A stretch of 64,000 nt of DNA, taken from Alisma plantago-aquatica (Eukaryota > Streptophyta > Magnoliopsida > Alismatales > Alismataceae). The notes below the pieces were generated by a model, which worked only from the letters and a program-made list of their open reading frames with translations, made no database searches and was not told the DNA's origin. Made by a program: the position numbers and the translations under genes. Positions 36,680-47,400 of the stretch are shown in pieces (within the stretch, counting starts at the first letter, position 1; every line of letters starts with the position of its first letter). The stretch covers positions 1,331,644,415 through 1,331,708,414 of the forward strand of contig OY856409.1 in NCBI GenBank assembly GCA_963693085.1. The letters run 5' to 3'.

Positions 36680-37815
36680 TTCAAACGGTTTCAACCTTCA
36701 ACCACCAAACGGTCTTGAGACTGTTTGGTTTCAAACGGTCTTGAGACCGTTTTCCCTCAAACGGTCTTGAGACCGTTTGGGTGCGTTGACCGTTTTGACT
36801 TTCAAACCGTTTGAAGCTCATGCAGTTTGAAACCGTTTGATCAAATCAACTTGAGATCGATTGGACCAAACGACCTTGAGATCGTTTGAGCCCAAACGGT
36901 CTTGAGACCGTTTGGCCCCAAACGATCTTGAGACCATTTGGTCCAAATGGGCTCAAACCGTTTGGACCTCCAAAGTGGTTCAAAAGTTACAATTAGTCAT
37001 GGTTAAGTATGTTGAAGCCCTCAATTGGCCAAAGCCATATTAACCACTTATAAATTGAGTCAATTAGGATGAACCTCAATCACTTGGACACCAAATTAAC
37101 CCTCAATTGAAAGTCAATTAGGGTTAAGTCCATCTCAATTAGGGTTTCAAATCGGATGGTCATCAATATTCAACAATGTGAATCAATTCAAGGTTGAATC
37201 TATCAATTGACCTCCAATTGGGCCCAAACTTGGCCCAAACAGTCTTGAGATCGTTTGGATGACCTCCAAATGGTCTTGAGACCGTTTTCCCAAAGTTTGA
37301 TCAAAAACCAAGTCGGTTGGTTTAGGGTTGTACTCCAATTAGGTCTAAAAATCAGCATTTTTATCAATTCATCAACTTATTGCAATTGGACCTTCAAACC
37401 ATTAGATTATCTCAACCCTAGACCTCCAAACGGTCTTGGGTTGTGCCCAAACGGTCTTGAGACCGTTTGGAAGGACCCCCAAACGGTCTTGAGACCGTTT
37501 GGGTCCTTCAACCCAAAACTCAACAAGATCTATGCTTTAGAATAGTAATTTCAACCCGAATAGGGTTAGGATGTTGAAGTGCCTTCAACTCTCAATTGGT
37601 TAAGAATTAATCTTTGATTCTTTGCAGGAATGAAATTCAACATATTATCAATAGACCCTCAAACGGTCGTCCCTTGGTCAACCCTATCAAACGGTCTTGA
37701 GACCGTTTCAATCCAAACGGTCTTGCAAGACCGTTTGAGAGCAAACGGTTTGAAACCGTTTGACCTTAAACGGTTTGCAACCGTTTGGACCAAAAGGGTC
37801 CAAGGTCGTTTGATA
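36680..37815 (+). repeat. AAACGGTCTTGAGACCGTTT palindrome array, Tekay left LTR
   Basis: About 20 full or partial copies occur in four clusters (36680-36965, 37225-37285, 37425-37505, 37655-37815). Some are exact 20-base palindromes; others are shorter, such as aaacggtttgaaaccgttt. The right LTR holds the same array at 51487-52672, with two more tandem units near 51715-51800. Confidence 0.92.
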
Positions 37816-37972
37816 AAGTAGCATAGGAATTCATGCCCATCATCTTCAACCTTGGTTAAGGTCGGATATTCCACCGTTTTGCTTGCAAAAGTGCAAGGAA
37901 GAAGGGAGGTAAAAGAAGAAGTATCATGCTAATTTGCAAGAACTTAAGTATGCATAAAAAGCAAAGAGTTTA

Positions 37973-37995
37973 GAGTTATAAAACCCGCCTAAAGG
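37973..37995 (-). promoter_or_regulatory. Conserved LTR block, Tekay left LTR
   Basis: gagttataaaacccgcct is the Tekay version of the block shared with LARD1 and LARD2. It lies about 275 bases downstream (minus sense) of the TATA candidate, so it is probably in the transcribed leader. Right copy: 52829-52851. Confidence 0.55.
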
Positions 37996-38268
37996 TCTTT
38001 CCTTGAGCTCCAAGCTTTCAAGCTCCAAGATTTAATGGCGTCTTTGAGCTCCACAGGTTCGGCCAAGGTGAATTCTCCAAGAAAATGTTGGAAAGGAAAG
38101 GCTAGAAATATAGAGCTAGGTGAGCTAGCCATGAATCTAACCTTGAAAACGAGTTTCCTCCATGAATTCAAGCAAAAGGGATGATCTAAACTTACCTAGA
38201 ACCCTTGGTCGTCCCTCTCTGCTCCAGAGAGGAAATGAAAGGTTCGTTCACTTGTTACAAGGAAAGGG

Positions 38269-38276
38269 CTTATATA
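38269..38276 (-). promoter_or_regulatory. Candidate TATA box, Tekay left LTR
   Basis: The minus strand reads aaagtatataagccc. The same sequence is at 53147-53154 in the right (5') LTR, which would drive the gag-pol transcript. Confidence 0.55.
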
Positions 38277-38965
38277 CTTTAGGCCTTTTTACACCATAAG
38301 GACCTCTAAAGTATAGAATTTACATCTAAGTCCCTCCTTTCTCAAGGCACGTCCAAAATCATCTAAACTTATGCAAATCTCATGAAATCTCAAGATCTAA
38401 GGGTAAAGAAAGCCAACCTTCAACTAGGGTACATACATGAAAGGTCTCCATACCCATATTAGGTGACTTTTACCACAAGGATCATTTTTCTTATCTGATA
38501 ATTCATTGATGTCCCCTTTTCATCATTTCTACTCTAAATGATGGCAAGAATTATGAAAGATGTTCTAGAGGGTGAATTTTACAAATTACACCCCTCAATT
38601 TGGGTAAATTGCACTTTATTTCAAATTAGGGTTTTTAAGCACAAGGATCATTCCACAAGCTGCATCTTGATGCCCAAGCTTGGAAAATCCTTCTTACTTC
38701 ATCATATTTACTCATATGATGTCTTATTATCATAAGAACATCTTAACCTGTGAACATTGCAAGTTAACCCCTTTAACTGGGTAATTTGCACATAGGTCCC
38801 TGCACTACCAAAACAATGCTACAACTTTACATATAAAGGAGCAAAATTGAAAGTAAATGTTCCTGAGGAACTTAATTACATGCCAGGGAGTATTCACAAG
38901 TATATAATTACATATTTAGGCAAAACTTCTAGGGTTAGGTTATAACCCAGGTCAGGGATGTTATA

Positions 38966-39015
38966 AATTATCCACCCCTTCACAAGGATTTCGTCCCCGA
39001 AATCGATAAAACGTA
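38966..39015 (-). other. Tekay polypurine-tract region
   Basis: Between the pol stop and the 3' LTR the minus strand reads ggggacgaaatccttgtgaa then ggggtggataatt, a purine-rich run next to the LTR boundary at 38965. This is where second-strand DNA synthesis would start. Confidence 0.7.
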
Positions 39016-40995
39016 TTAGGAGAAAAGAGCAGGGTATTTCCTTCTTATCTCATCCTCTAGTTCCCAAGTGGCTTCTTCAACACCACGATGGTTCCAGAGG
39101 ACTTTCACGAGGCTTATATCTTTCTTCTTTAACTTTTTAGTTCTGTTATCAAGGATTGACACTGGTCCCTCCTCATATGTTATATCATCATTTAATTCTA
39201 CTTCCATTGGTTGTAGAACTGACTCGGTGTCTGGGTGACATTTCCTCAGCATGGAAATGTGAAACATAGGATGTAACTTCTGCAACTCTTGAGGTAACTC
39301 TAGTCTATAGGCCACCTTTCCAACTCTCTCAACAATTGGATAAGGTCCCATAAATCTAGGAGCTAACTTCCCTTTTCTTCCAAAACGAAGGACTCCTTTC
39401 CAAGGTGAGACCTTGAGATACACTCTGTCTCCAACCTGGAACTCTAGGGGTCTACGACGTTTATCAGCATACGAATTCTGCCTATCCTGTGTAATCTTAA
39501 GTTGTTGTTGTATAACTTTAATCTTCTCTGTAGTTTGCTGCACAAGATCAGGACCTAACAACTGGTGCTCACCAGTCTCATACCAACACAAGGGTGATCT
39601 ACAATGTTTACCATATAAAGCTTCATAGGGTGCCATATCAATACTATGTTGATAGCTATTGTTATAGGCAAACTCTATCAAGTTCAGATGTAGATCCCAA
39701 CTCCCGGTAAACTGGAGAACACATGCTCTCAATAGGTCTTCCAAGGTCTGTATAGTCCTTTCCGACTGTCCATCAGTCTGTGGGTGAAAGGTTGTACTAA
39801 ACCTTAGTTTGGTGCCTAAGGCTCTGTGTAACTGCTCCCAAAAGCGACTTGTAAATTGGGGATCTCTGTCAGAAACTATTGTGACAGGAACTCCGTGCAA
39901 ACGCACTATCTCTTGTACATACAACTGTGATAACCTTTCAGCAGAATAAGTTGTTTTGACAGGTAGGAAATGTGTTGTCTTTGTCAACCTATCAACAACT
40001 ACCCAAATGGAATCATGTCCTTTGTTTGTCCTGGGTAGGCCAACAACAAAGTCCATGGTCACATGGTCCCACTTCCATTGTGGTATGGGTAAGGGTTGCA
40101 TTGTTCCTGCAGGTTTCTGGTGCTCAGCCTTGACCTGCTGACACACAGAACACCTTAGAACAAACTCAGCTACATCCTTCTTCATCCCAGGCCACCAATA
40201 CATATCCTTCAAGTTTCGATACATCTTGGTGCTCCCTGGATGCATGGCATACATTGAAGAATGAGTTTCCTCTAGAACTATCTTCCTCAGGTTATCTACA
40301 TCAGGTACTATCATCCTCCCATGATAGCATGCCACCTGGTCATCTGAGTCATGGAAACCATCTCGCTTCTCATTTCCATACTCAGATCTAATCTGCTGAA
40401 CTGCAGCATCAACATGTTGTGCCTCCTTAATCTGCTCTCTTAGGGTAGGTTTAATATGCATCTCAGCCATCAACCCGGCTAACAATGACACCTTCAACTG
40501 TACATTGTCTTGCCTTAAAGAGATAAGCATATCTCTCTTAGAGCATACTAAAGAGTTTAGTTGTGCTCTATCCATGGTTGATGTTGCTGATTTCCTACTC
40601 AAGGCATCTGCAACAACATTGGCCTTCCCTGGATGGTAATCAATTGTACAATCATAGTCCTTGATTAACTCCATCCAGCGACGTTGCCTCATGTTGAGCT
40701 CATGCTGAGAGAAGATATACTTAAGGTTCTTATGGTCAGTGAAAATCTGAAACGTCTCTCCATAGAGATAATGTCTCCAGATCTTCAAGGCATGAACCAC
40801 GGAAGCTAACTCTAGATCGTGTGTCGGATAATTCTCTTCTTGTTTCTTAAGCTGTCGGGAAGCAAAAGAAATCACTTGTTTATACTGCATCAACACACAT
40901 CCAAGTCCATTCTTAGAGGCATCACAGAAGACTACATATCCTTTTCCTTGTTTAGGTAGCACAAGCACAGGTGCACTTGTCAACCTTTCTTTCAA
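39016..40995 (-). pseudogene. Tekay pol: RNase H, integrase and chromodomain
   Basis: A 659-codon open frame. RNase H occupies about residues 20-135, with D25, E62, D87 and D130 as likely catalytic residues and ADALSRK at its end. The integrase zinc domain spans about 244-285 (H244, H252, C282, C285). The catalytic core has D315 (DFVVGLP), D376 (SDRDPQF) and E412 (GQSERT), a D-D-35-E spacing. A GPY motif lies at about 550. The last 55 residues form a chromodomain-like module (YEEGPVSILD to VKVLWNHRGVEEATWE). The frame is intact here; only the TAG at 41026 cuts it off from the upstream part, in place of Trp. The listed Met is internal to the old polyprotein. Confidence 0.95.
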
Positions 40996-41025
40996 CAGCT
41001 GAAAGGACTGTTGACACTTATCACT

Positions 41026-42333
41026 CTAGGCAAAAGGAACATCTTTCCTGGTTAACTTGGTAAAAGGTAAGGCTATAGAGCTAAAGTTTTTAATAAACCT
41101 TCGATAGTAACCAGCTAACCCCAAGAAGCTTCTAATTTCCGTTGGTGTCTTCGGTTGTTCCCACTGTAGAACAGATTCCACCTTTGCAGGGTCAACATGA
41201 ATTCCCGAGGAAGATATCACATGTCCAAGAAAAGATACCTCCGGAAGCCAGAACTCACACTTGCTAAATTTAGCGTATAGCTTGTGTTCTCGTAGTAAGG
41301 TCAGAGCTTGGCGAAGGTGCTGCTCATGCTGCTGAGCATCTTTACTATAAATCAGGATGTCATCTATAAAGACGACAACACACTGATCAAGGAAGGGTTG
41401 AAAGACTCTATTCATGATTTCCATGAATGCAGCTGGTGCATTGGTTAGTCCAAACGACATAACCGTGAAATCATAGTGACCATATCTTGTCCTAAAGGTA
41501 GACTTGGATATGTCACTGTCCTTAATGAGGAGTTGATGATATCCAGACCTCAAATCTATCTTTGAGAAGACTATTGCACCACGCAACTGGTCAAAAAGAT
41601 CATCAATCCTCGGCAAAGGGTACTTGTTCTTTATTGTTACTTTATTGAGTTGTCTATAGTCAATGCACAACCGCATTGATCCATCTTTCTTTTTAACAAA
41701 CAAAACTGGAGCACCCCAAGGTGAAGTGCTCGGTCGGATAAAACCTTTCTCAAGTAACTCTTGAAGCTGTTTCTTGAGTTCTGCCATTTCGGCAGGCGCC
41801 ATCCTATAAGGAGTATGGGCTATAGGTTTTGTATCTGGGACTAAATTGATTTCAAAATCAATCTCCCGAGGTGGTGGTATACCAGGAAGTTCTTCAGGAA
41901 ACACATCCTCGAATTCCCTGACTATAGGAACTTCAATAGGGTTGGGACTCTCCTTGGTAACATCTACCACATGGGCCAAGAATGCATAACATCCTTGCCT
42001 CATCAGCTTATCAGCAACCATAGCTGATACAAGACAAGTGGCCAGAATCTTTCTTTCTCCTTGAAAGATCCATGTGTTGCTTTCATCAGCAAACACTGCC
42101 AACTTGGACTCACAATCCAAGACAACTCGATACCTTTCCAAGGTATCCATCCCTAGGATTACATCAAATCCTTGCATATCAAGCGGTATAAGGTCCACTT
42201 GAATGCGATGTTTAGAAAAGAAGAGGATGCAGGGAGAGCATACCTCCTGCAAAACAGTAGACCCACTCAATGGAGTTTCCAACAACAACCTATCTGCCCT
42301 ATGACTAGCTGTCATATTGCAATTGCGAATCAC
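41026..42333 (-). pseudogene. Tekay protease C-terminus and reverse transcriptase
   Basis: This 435-codon stretch is in frame with gag upstream and RNase H downstream. It begins just after the protease active site; the protease end is VILGMDTL at about residues 54-61. Reverse transcriptase starts around residue 165 with the [20 protein letters not shown] region, then [13 protein letters not shown] at about 219, [18 protein letters not shown] and the catalytic FIDD at about 321-324. All core motifs are present. It ends at a TAG stop where relatives have Trp (WSD). Confidence 0.94.
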
Positions 42334-42336
42334 TCT

Positions 42337-43668
42337 TCAAGTGATGAAAGAGTGCATAGCACCCGGGTCAATCAGAACAAATATTACACAAGGTTTAGAC
42401 ATATCAGAATATAAAAGTTCCATCTGACCTGTCACCACTTGTGGATCGGCCACTGCCTCTGGTGGGTTCATAGCATAGAACCTCGTTGTCGTCTGGTGTT
42501 GAGGTGGTGCTGATGATCCAGCTTGTGATGCTTGTCCACGTCCTCGAGTTGCTCCTTGAGATTGCATTCTCTGAGATCCTTGTTGATTCTGCCTTGGAGG
42601 TTGTGTCACACTGACAGGCTTAGATCGGCAGTCCCTCATCAAGTGTCCCACTTTACCACAGTTGTAGCAGCTTCTCTCCAGTTGTTGTGGTCTGGGTGGT
42701 CCAGTAACTGACATTGATGCAGAATTCTGAGTCTCCTGAGGTGGTTGTCTTCGTCCTCTACCTCTACTTGGAGACCACTGAGTCTGAGAACTAGATCTAG
42801 GTGGTGGAGGGTTAGGTGCAGAGGATCTAGGCTTCTTAAAGTCCCTAGATGAAGAACCCTGGAACTGTGGATATCTTTTCTGAGTTTGCCTCTTCTCAAC
42901 CACAGATCTCGCTATCCTTCGGACTGACTCAACGAAGGTAGAGAATCTCTCTCGGTTTTCTAAGGCAGACACAGGGGTACTCATGTCAGCATTCAAACCC
43001 TTCTCGAATCTCCTGATTCTTTCTTCTTCTGTGGCAGCCATGTGCGGACAAAACCGCAACAACTCCATGAACTTAGCTTCATACTCGCTAATGTTCATTA
43101 CTCCCTGCCTCAGTCTCTCAAATTGAGAGATCTTCTCGTCTAGGAAGGTCTTTGGGAAATATCTATGAACAAACTCCCGCCGAAAGTCTTCCCATGAGAT
43201 CTCTATTCCAGGTCTCTTCTGCTCTTCCATTGTCCACCAATGACCAGCGCTTCCTTTGAGAAGATAGACAGCATGTCTGACCTTCTCAGTTTCAGGGATA
43301 TTGAGGATCCTGAAAGCCTTCTCCAACTCCGTCAACCACATATCAGCATCTGTGGGGTCAGCAGTCCCAAGGTACTCGGTTGCTCCGACACAACATAGTC
43401 GCTCGAACGTTTTACCGATACCTTGTCCTTCAGGCTGGGCTGGTGACCTAGGTGCAGGCATGGGCATCCTATCGGTTATGTGTGTCATGGCAATCATAAA
43501 CTGCCCAAACATCATTTGTACTGCTGGGTTACCCATGTCAGCTGGGTCAAACTGGGGTGGCTCCCTGAGTGGCTCAGGTGCAGGCTGTTCTATTTCTGGA
43601 ACCCTTGCACCGCCTCGAGGTGCACTAGCACTACTCTCTGCCACGTACTCATCTTGTGGCTCAGCCAT
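42337..43668 (-). pseudogene. Tekay gag and start of protease
   Basis: 443 codons. An acidic and proline-rich leader (residues 1-80) is followed by the Gag capsid region, with WLTELEKAFRILNIPETEKV, GSAGHWW, EFVHRYFP and the YEAKFMELLRFCPH helix. A basic Ser/Gln/Pro-rich tail carries one CX2CX4HX4C knuckle, CYNCGKVGHLMRDC, at about 333-346. The end is the protease active site, DPGAMHSFI, where Pro replaces the usual Ser or Thr. A TGA stop follows at 42337, then pol in the same frame. The Met at 43668 is a plausible true start, about 115 bases from the primer site. Confidence 0.94.
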
Positions 43669-43782
43669 CCTTATGTATCTTCTTCTCCTGAGGAGCAGAA
43701 GATTCTATTAGATAAGGAAGGAATACTAGAGATAGACTCGACTTCCTAAGTCCTATGCCTCTATAGACTCGACAAACCTCGA

Positions 43783-43794
43783 GCTCTGATACCA
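43783..43794 (-). other. Tekay primer-binding site (tRNA-iMet)
   Basis: The minus strand reads TGGTATCAGAGC exactly, six bases inside the 5' LTR start at 43801. Confidence 0.93.
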
Positions 43795-43800
43795 CTTATT

Positions 43801-44944
43801 TGTGGGCTCCGATCTCCAAACCACGAAATAATCACGATTTAAACTTGAGCGGAAGCAATCGGTAATCAGCGGAAGACAAAAATCACGGGAAATTAAAACT
43901 TTTCGAGATAAGAGCTTGAAACCACAAACCTTTTCCATAGAAAAAGGATTTAAACTGTATACATCTCTGTCAAATTACTTCTTGAGTAATTATATACAAC
44001 ATGATACAAAATCTCAAGAACTCATGACCAAAACACTCCAAGACCCGAGAGTACAGAGGACACATAGGACTGACTCTAACTACACCACATAGCAGGCTGA
44101 ATCTCCACCTGAGATTTACTACTGCTCCTGGTGCTGCTGCTGGGATTGGTCACCTTTAGACCGGTTCCTCTGTCTTCGACGACCACCTAAAAAGTTGAAG
44201 TCTACGGGGTGAGACAATTATACATAATTGCCCCAGCGAGAGTTATAACTCTCCACTAGAAGCTTTATAAGCAAACAAAGAATAACTTAAGCAGTAAAAG
44301 CTTTCAAATCATTCATTAGCAGTTTTGATAATAAGCAAGAGTTCAACATTTATGAAACATAAAGAACATATACTTTTATCCAGTGTAACATCAATCAAGT
44401 AATACTATGCTATTGATTATGTTTTTCAAACACTATTATGCCCTGTGGAGATGAGGCATACCACTCATACTCCAACTGATTGCTAAGAAGTCACATCAGT
44501 ATCATACATAGGTCATTAAGAGAGATGGATTCTCATGACCTTCACCTTCCTCAGTTAGTAAGAGGATTACTTGTAGGACATCTTGTGTCTCTACTATTAT
44601 AGCTCACCAGGGTAAACTGGTCCTTCGCTATTCTAGAGTTACAGTGGCGTTCTGTACTCTCTTCATCATCAGGAGATTTCATGTTTATCTCCACTGATAC
44701 GGATATCTATGTTTTCTTTGTCATCAGGAGGTTTCATGTTTACCTACTACTGATACGGTATGGGGTTGTAGTGAAGGATTGACGGATTACATATCTACAT
44801 CAATTTCTTACACTAGGATGTAAGGTTCTACACATCCATATACCCCACATACTCACTAGTATGTGATCCAGGAGTTCCCTTAGGAAAACCTATTTCACCA
44901 TCATTTGATCTCTGACAATGATGGGTCTATGATCAGGGCTCTAC
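43801..44944 (-). repeat. Tekay 5' LTR, first part (interrupted by Copia)
   Basis: It matches 34538-35684 of the left LTR. It ends with TCTAC (44940-44944), the target copy of the inserted Copia element. Confidence 0.94.
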
Positions 44945-45293
44945 TGTTGCATAAATTGGATATTATGATAAATCCCTTTGTTTCGATGATGACAAACATT
45001 TCATTCTTATTAATCTAACCAGCTACTTAAGTGTGCAGGACTAAGCAGGATGACAAAGTAGCAAGGGAAAATCCAAGAGCTTATTTAGTTATATTTTCAT
45101 GCAATGTAATCAATGTTGTAAAACTTGTACAAATATATAATGTACAAGTACTTAGAATTGCATGTAAATCAAGCGTTAGATTTTCCCTAGCCAAACACCA
45201 TAGTTAGACATGTCATCCCATTTAATTTGGATCACCTTTGCACACTCACACATATAATTAATGTTTAAATTGAAACCTTGAAACAGGATCATT

Positions 45294-45483
45294 CTCGGTC
45301 GACAAACTCCTCGACCGAGACACTCTCGGTCGACAAACTCCTCGACCGAGAAAGATCCAAAGTAGTCGTTAGACACAACAGACAAAGTAGTTGGCAGTTG
45401 CAAATAAACGTTAATCCAGAGCGCCTGTCGGTCGACAAAACTTCGACCGAGTAGGTGTCTCGGTCGACCATTCCTCGACCGAG
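45294..45483 (+). repeat. CTCGGTCGA-N8-TCGACCGAG palindromes, Copia 5' LTR
   Basis: Four inverted repeats occur: two identical ones (45294-45319 and 45324-45349, stems of nine bases, loop CAAACTCC) and two with shorter loops at about 45427-45451 and 45459-45483. Further copies lie in the element interior at 47609-47665 and 48249-48307. Confidence 0.92.
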
Positions 45484-45619
45484 ATGGTCTCTGACAGCAA
45501 CTGCAGAATAAAATATTTAGCCGTTGTTAAAGCAACAACTTTGTACCTAACGGCTAGTTAAGCACTTAGAAACACCTAGAAGTTGTCTAGAGCGTCCTTA
45601 AGCATACTTAGGCCATTCC

Positions 45620-45627
45620 TATAAATA
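45620..45627 (+). promoter_or_regulatory. TATA box, Copia 5' LTR
   Basis: cctataaataggac is a strong TATA-box match. It sits 137 bases downstream of the palindrome array and about 540 bases upstream of AATAAA, the expected order for promoter, transcript start and poly(A) signal in an LTR. Confidence 0.75.
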
Positions 45628-46382
45628 GGACAAGCCATAGGACACTAGAACTTACTTGATACACTCGCTATACTTGAGAAAATACTTGAGCCCTCTTGTG
45701 CAATCTGTTGTGAATTGAGCATTGTGATAAATTGGCCACTTTCCTCTTAGCTCAAGCTCGTCCTATAGGCTAGATTTTCCTAACCCTAGCAATCACAAGT
45801 CCATCATCTTGGCTAGGAAAATCCAAACACTTGATCTAGGCAAATCAAGCCTTGAGCTTCAAGGATAAGTTGTATTTTCTCTTATTTCTTTCTTGTTCCT
45901 AGTATTACTTGTACTCTCCTTGCTACTCCAGGTAGGAGGCTGCGGATTGGAGAGGGTGAAGCTCTTCATGGTGAAGAGGAGGACTTTGGACTACTTCAGA
46001 AGGCTGTCTTGACGGGAAGCTACTTCGGGAGGAAGGCTACTTCAAGGGGGAGCTTGAAGTTACTTCAAGGAAGGCTGCTTCGAGGTTGGCAAGACTACTT
46101 CAAGGTGAAGGCTGTCCAAAGGGTGTTTAGAAAGTATTGTAAATTTTATGTAACATCCTTGAGAGGTAATAAAATTTAGTACTTTCAAAATCCCAGTTGG
46201 GTAAGCAACCGGGTAGTGGACTGACTCCTTAGTATTTGCTAAGGTGGAACCACTCTAAACACCTGTGTTCCTCTTCTTTAATCTTTACTTTGGTTGTTTG
46301 AGTTTAAATTACTTTAAAATCATTATAAAACTCTATTCACCCCCCCTCTAGAGGTTTTCAATTGGTATCAGAGGTTTTCAAT

Positions 46383-46394
46383 TGGTAGCAGAGC
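46383..46394 (+). other. Copia primer-binding site (one mismatch)
   Basis: TGGTAGCAGAGC, the initiator-Met site with T changed to G. The sequence tggtatcagag 22 bases upstream, inside the LTR, is a better match over its length but lacks the final C. Confidence 0.82.
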
Positions 46395-46467
46395 AGGCTT
46401 CAAGGAGCCCTAACATGGTCTTGAAGAGATAAAGGGAGGAGGTGACTACAACCACAAGAAAAGGAGC

Positions 46468-47400
46468 ATGGACCAATGTGCGACAAGTTGCAATTGGTGC
46501 TTAGGAACAAAGCACTCTACGTCTAGATGTCCATGGAGGTCAAAGAAAGAAGATACACATAAAGAATGTTTCGTTGCTACAATAGGTGAGGAAGAAGAAG
46601 AAGAGGTAAGCTTGCTTGATTTACCTAAAGAAGAGTTAGTTACTATTATTGAAGAAACACATAATAAATATGTTGAATGCAAAAAGAAATTAAAGAAATC
46701 AAATAAAGAAAATGATGATCTAAATGCTAGACTTCTTGAGCTTACATCCAAAAATGACGATTTATATGCTAAATTGAATACTCTTGGTTTTGAAAAAGAT
46801 AGCATTATGTCTGACAATCGTACTTTGAAATCATCTCTAAGTAATAGTGAAGTGAAAATTTTCACTCTAGAGACTAACTGTGATCTTCTATATCAAGAAA
46901 AGACTGAATTGCTTGCAAAGTTAAATGATATTCAAAAACAACCTATATTGTGCACCCATGTAGATTATGACAATATAGTAAAAGAAAGAAATATGTTATC
47001 ATCCAATCTAGACCAAGCAAAATTAGATATCAAGAAAAGAATGGATGAGATCGTTAAGTTGCAACAAGAAGTTAGTAAGTTAAGCAACAATGGAATCCTT
47101 GATAGAATATTAGAAAATTCCTATCATCAAATAGGGAGAAGAGGACTAGGTTATAAGCCTAAGGAGAAATCCTATCAACAACCTAGTTGGAGAAGGACAC
47201 AAGCAAGTCAATCCATGAATGTACATAGAGACAAATATACTTTTGTACCAAAGAACAACCTAGACCAAAATCATAGAAAGAGATATGAGGTTGATTCTAT
47301 ATGTTGCCACTATTGTTCACGTCTTGGACATTACTCCTTCTCATGCCCATACAGGAAAAAGAATGTTGAGATGGTATGGGTTCCAAAATCCCCAAATTGA
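46468..47400 (+). CDS. SIRE-like Copia Gag, short form
   Basis: 310 codons without a stop. It has two CX2CX4HX4C zinc knuckles: CNWCLGTKHSTSRC at residues 8-21 and CHYCSRLGHYSFSC at 280-293. Between them lie an acidic stretch (GEEEEEEVS, about 39-47) and a long Lys/Leu/Asn-rich region, about 60-190, with coiled-coil character. The end is VWVPKS at 303-308, which marks the gag-pol junction in SIRE-type elements. The usual larger Gag core upstream is missing; an in-frame stop lies about 20 codons before the Met. Knuckles bind the element RNA; the coiled coil could assemble with full-length Gag. No protease or other enzyme follows. Confidence 0.85.
   Translation: MDQCATSCNWCLGTKHSTSRCPWRSKKEDTHKECFVATIGEEEEEEVSLLDLPKEELVTIIEETHNKYVECKKKLKKSNKENDDLNARLLELTSKNDDLYAKLNTLGFEKDSIMSDNRTLKSSLSNSEVKIFTLETNCDLLYQEKTELLAKLNDIQKQPILCTHVDYDNIVKERNMLSSNLDQAKLDIKKRMDEIVKLQQEVSKLSNNGILDRILENSYHQIGRRGLGYKPKEKSYQQPSWRRTQASQSMNVHRDKYTFVPKNNLDQNHRKRYEVDSICCHYCSRLGHYSFSCPYRKKNVEMVWVPKSPN

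Larger units (their letters stand above)
34538..38965 (-). repeat. Tekay 3' LTR
   Basis: Full-length LTR. The uninterrupted site gggctctacattatacttg at about 35676-35694 shows the state of the partner LTR before the Copia insertion. It carries the palindrome array at 36680-37815, the conserved block at 37973-37995 and a TATA candidate at 38269-38276. Relative to the right LTR it lacks two of four tandem palindromes and about 42 bases near 38228. Confidence 0.94.
44945..46380 (+). repeat. Copia 5' LTR
   Basis: It starts TGTTGCATAAATT and ends GAGGTTTTCA. It contains a palindrome array (45294-45483), a TATA box (45620-45627) and a polyadenylation signal AATAAA at 46168-46173. The end has a 22-base tandem duplication that includes a primer-site-like sequence (46359-46380). 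Confidence 0.93.

Noticed and set aside
36680..37815. CRISPR-like array of palindromic repeats
   Set aside because: Spacing is irregular, repeats vary, the array lies in a plant LTR and there are no cas genes.
42639..42899. Second minus-strand frame within Tekay gag
   Set aside because: It is the shadow of the basic Ser/Gln-rich tail of gag in another frame.
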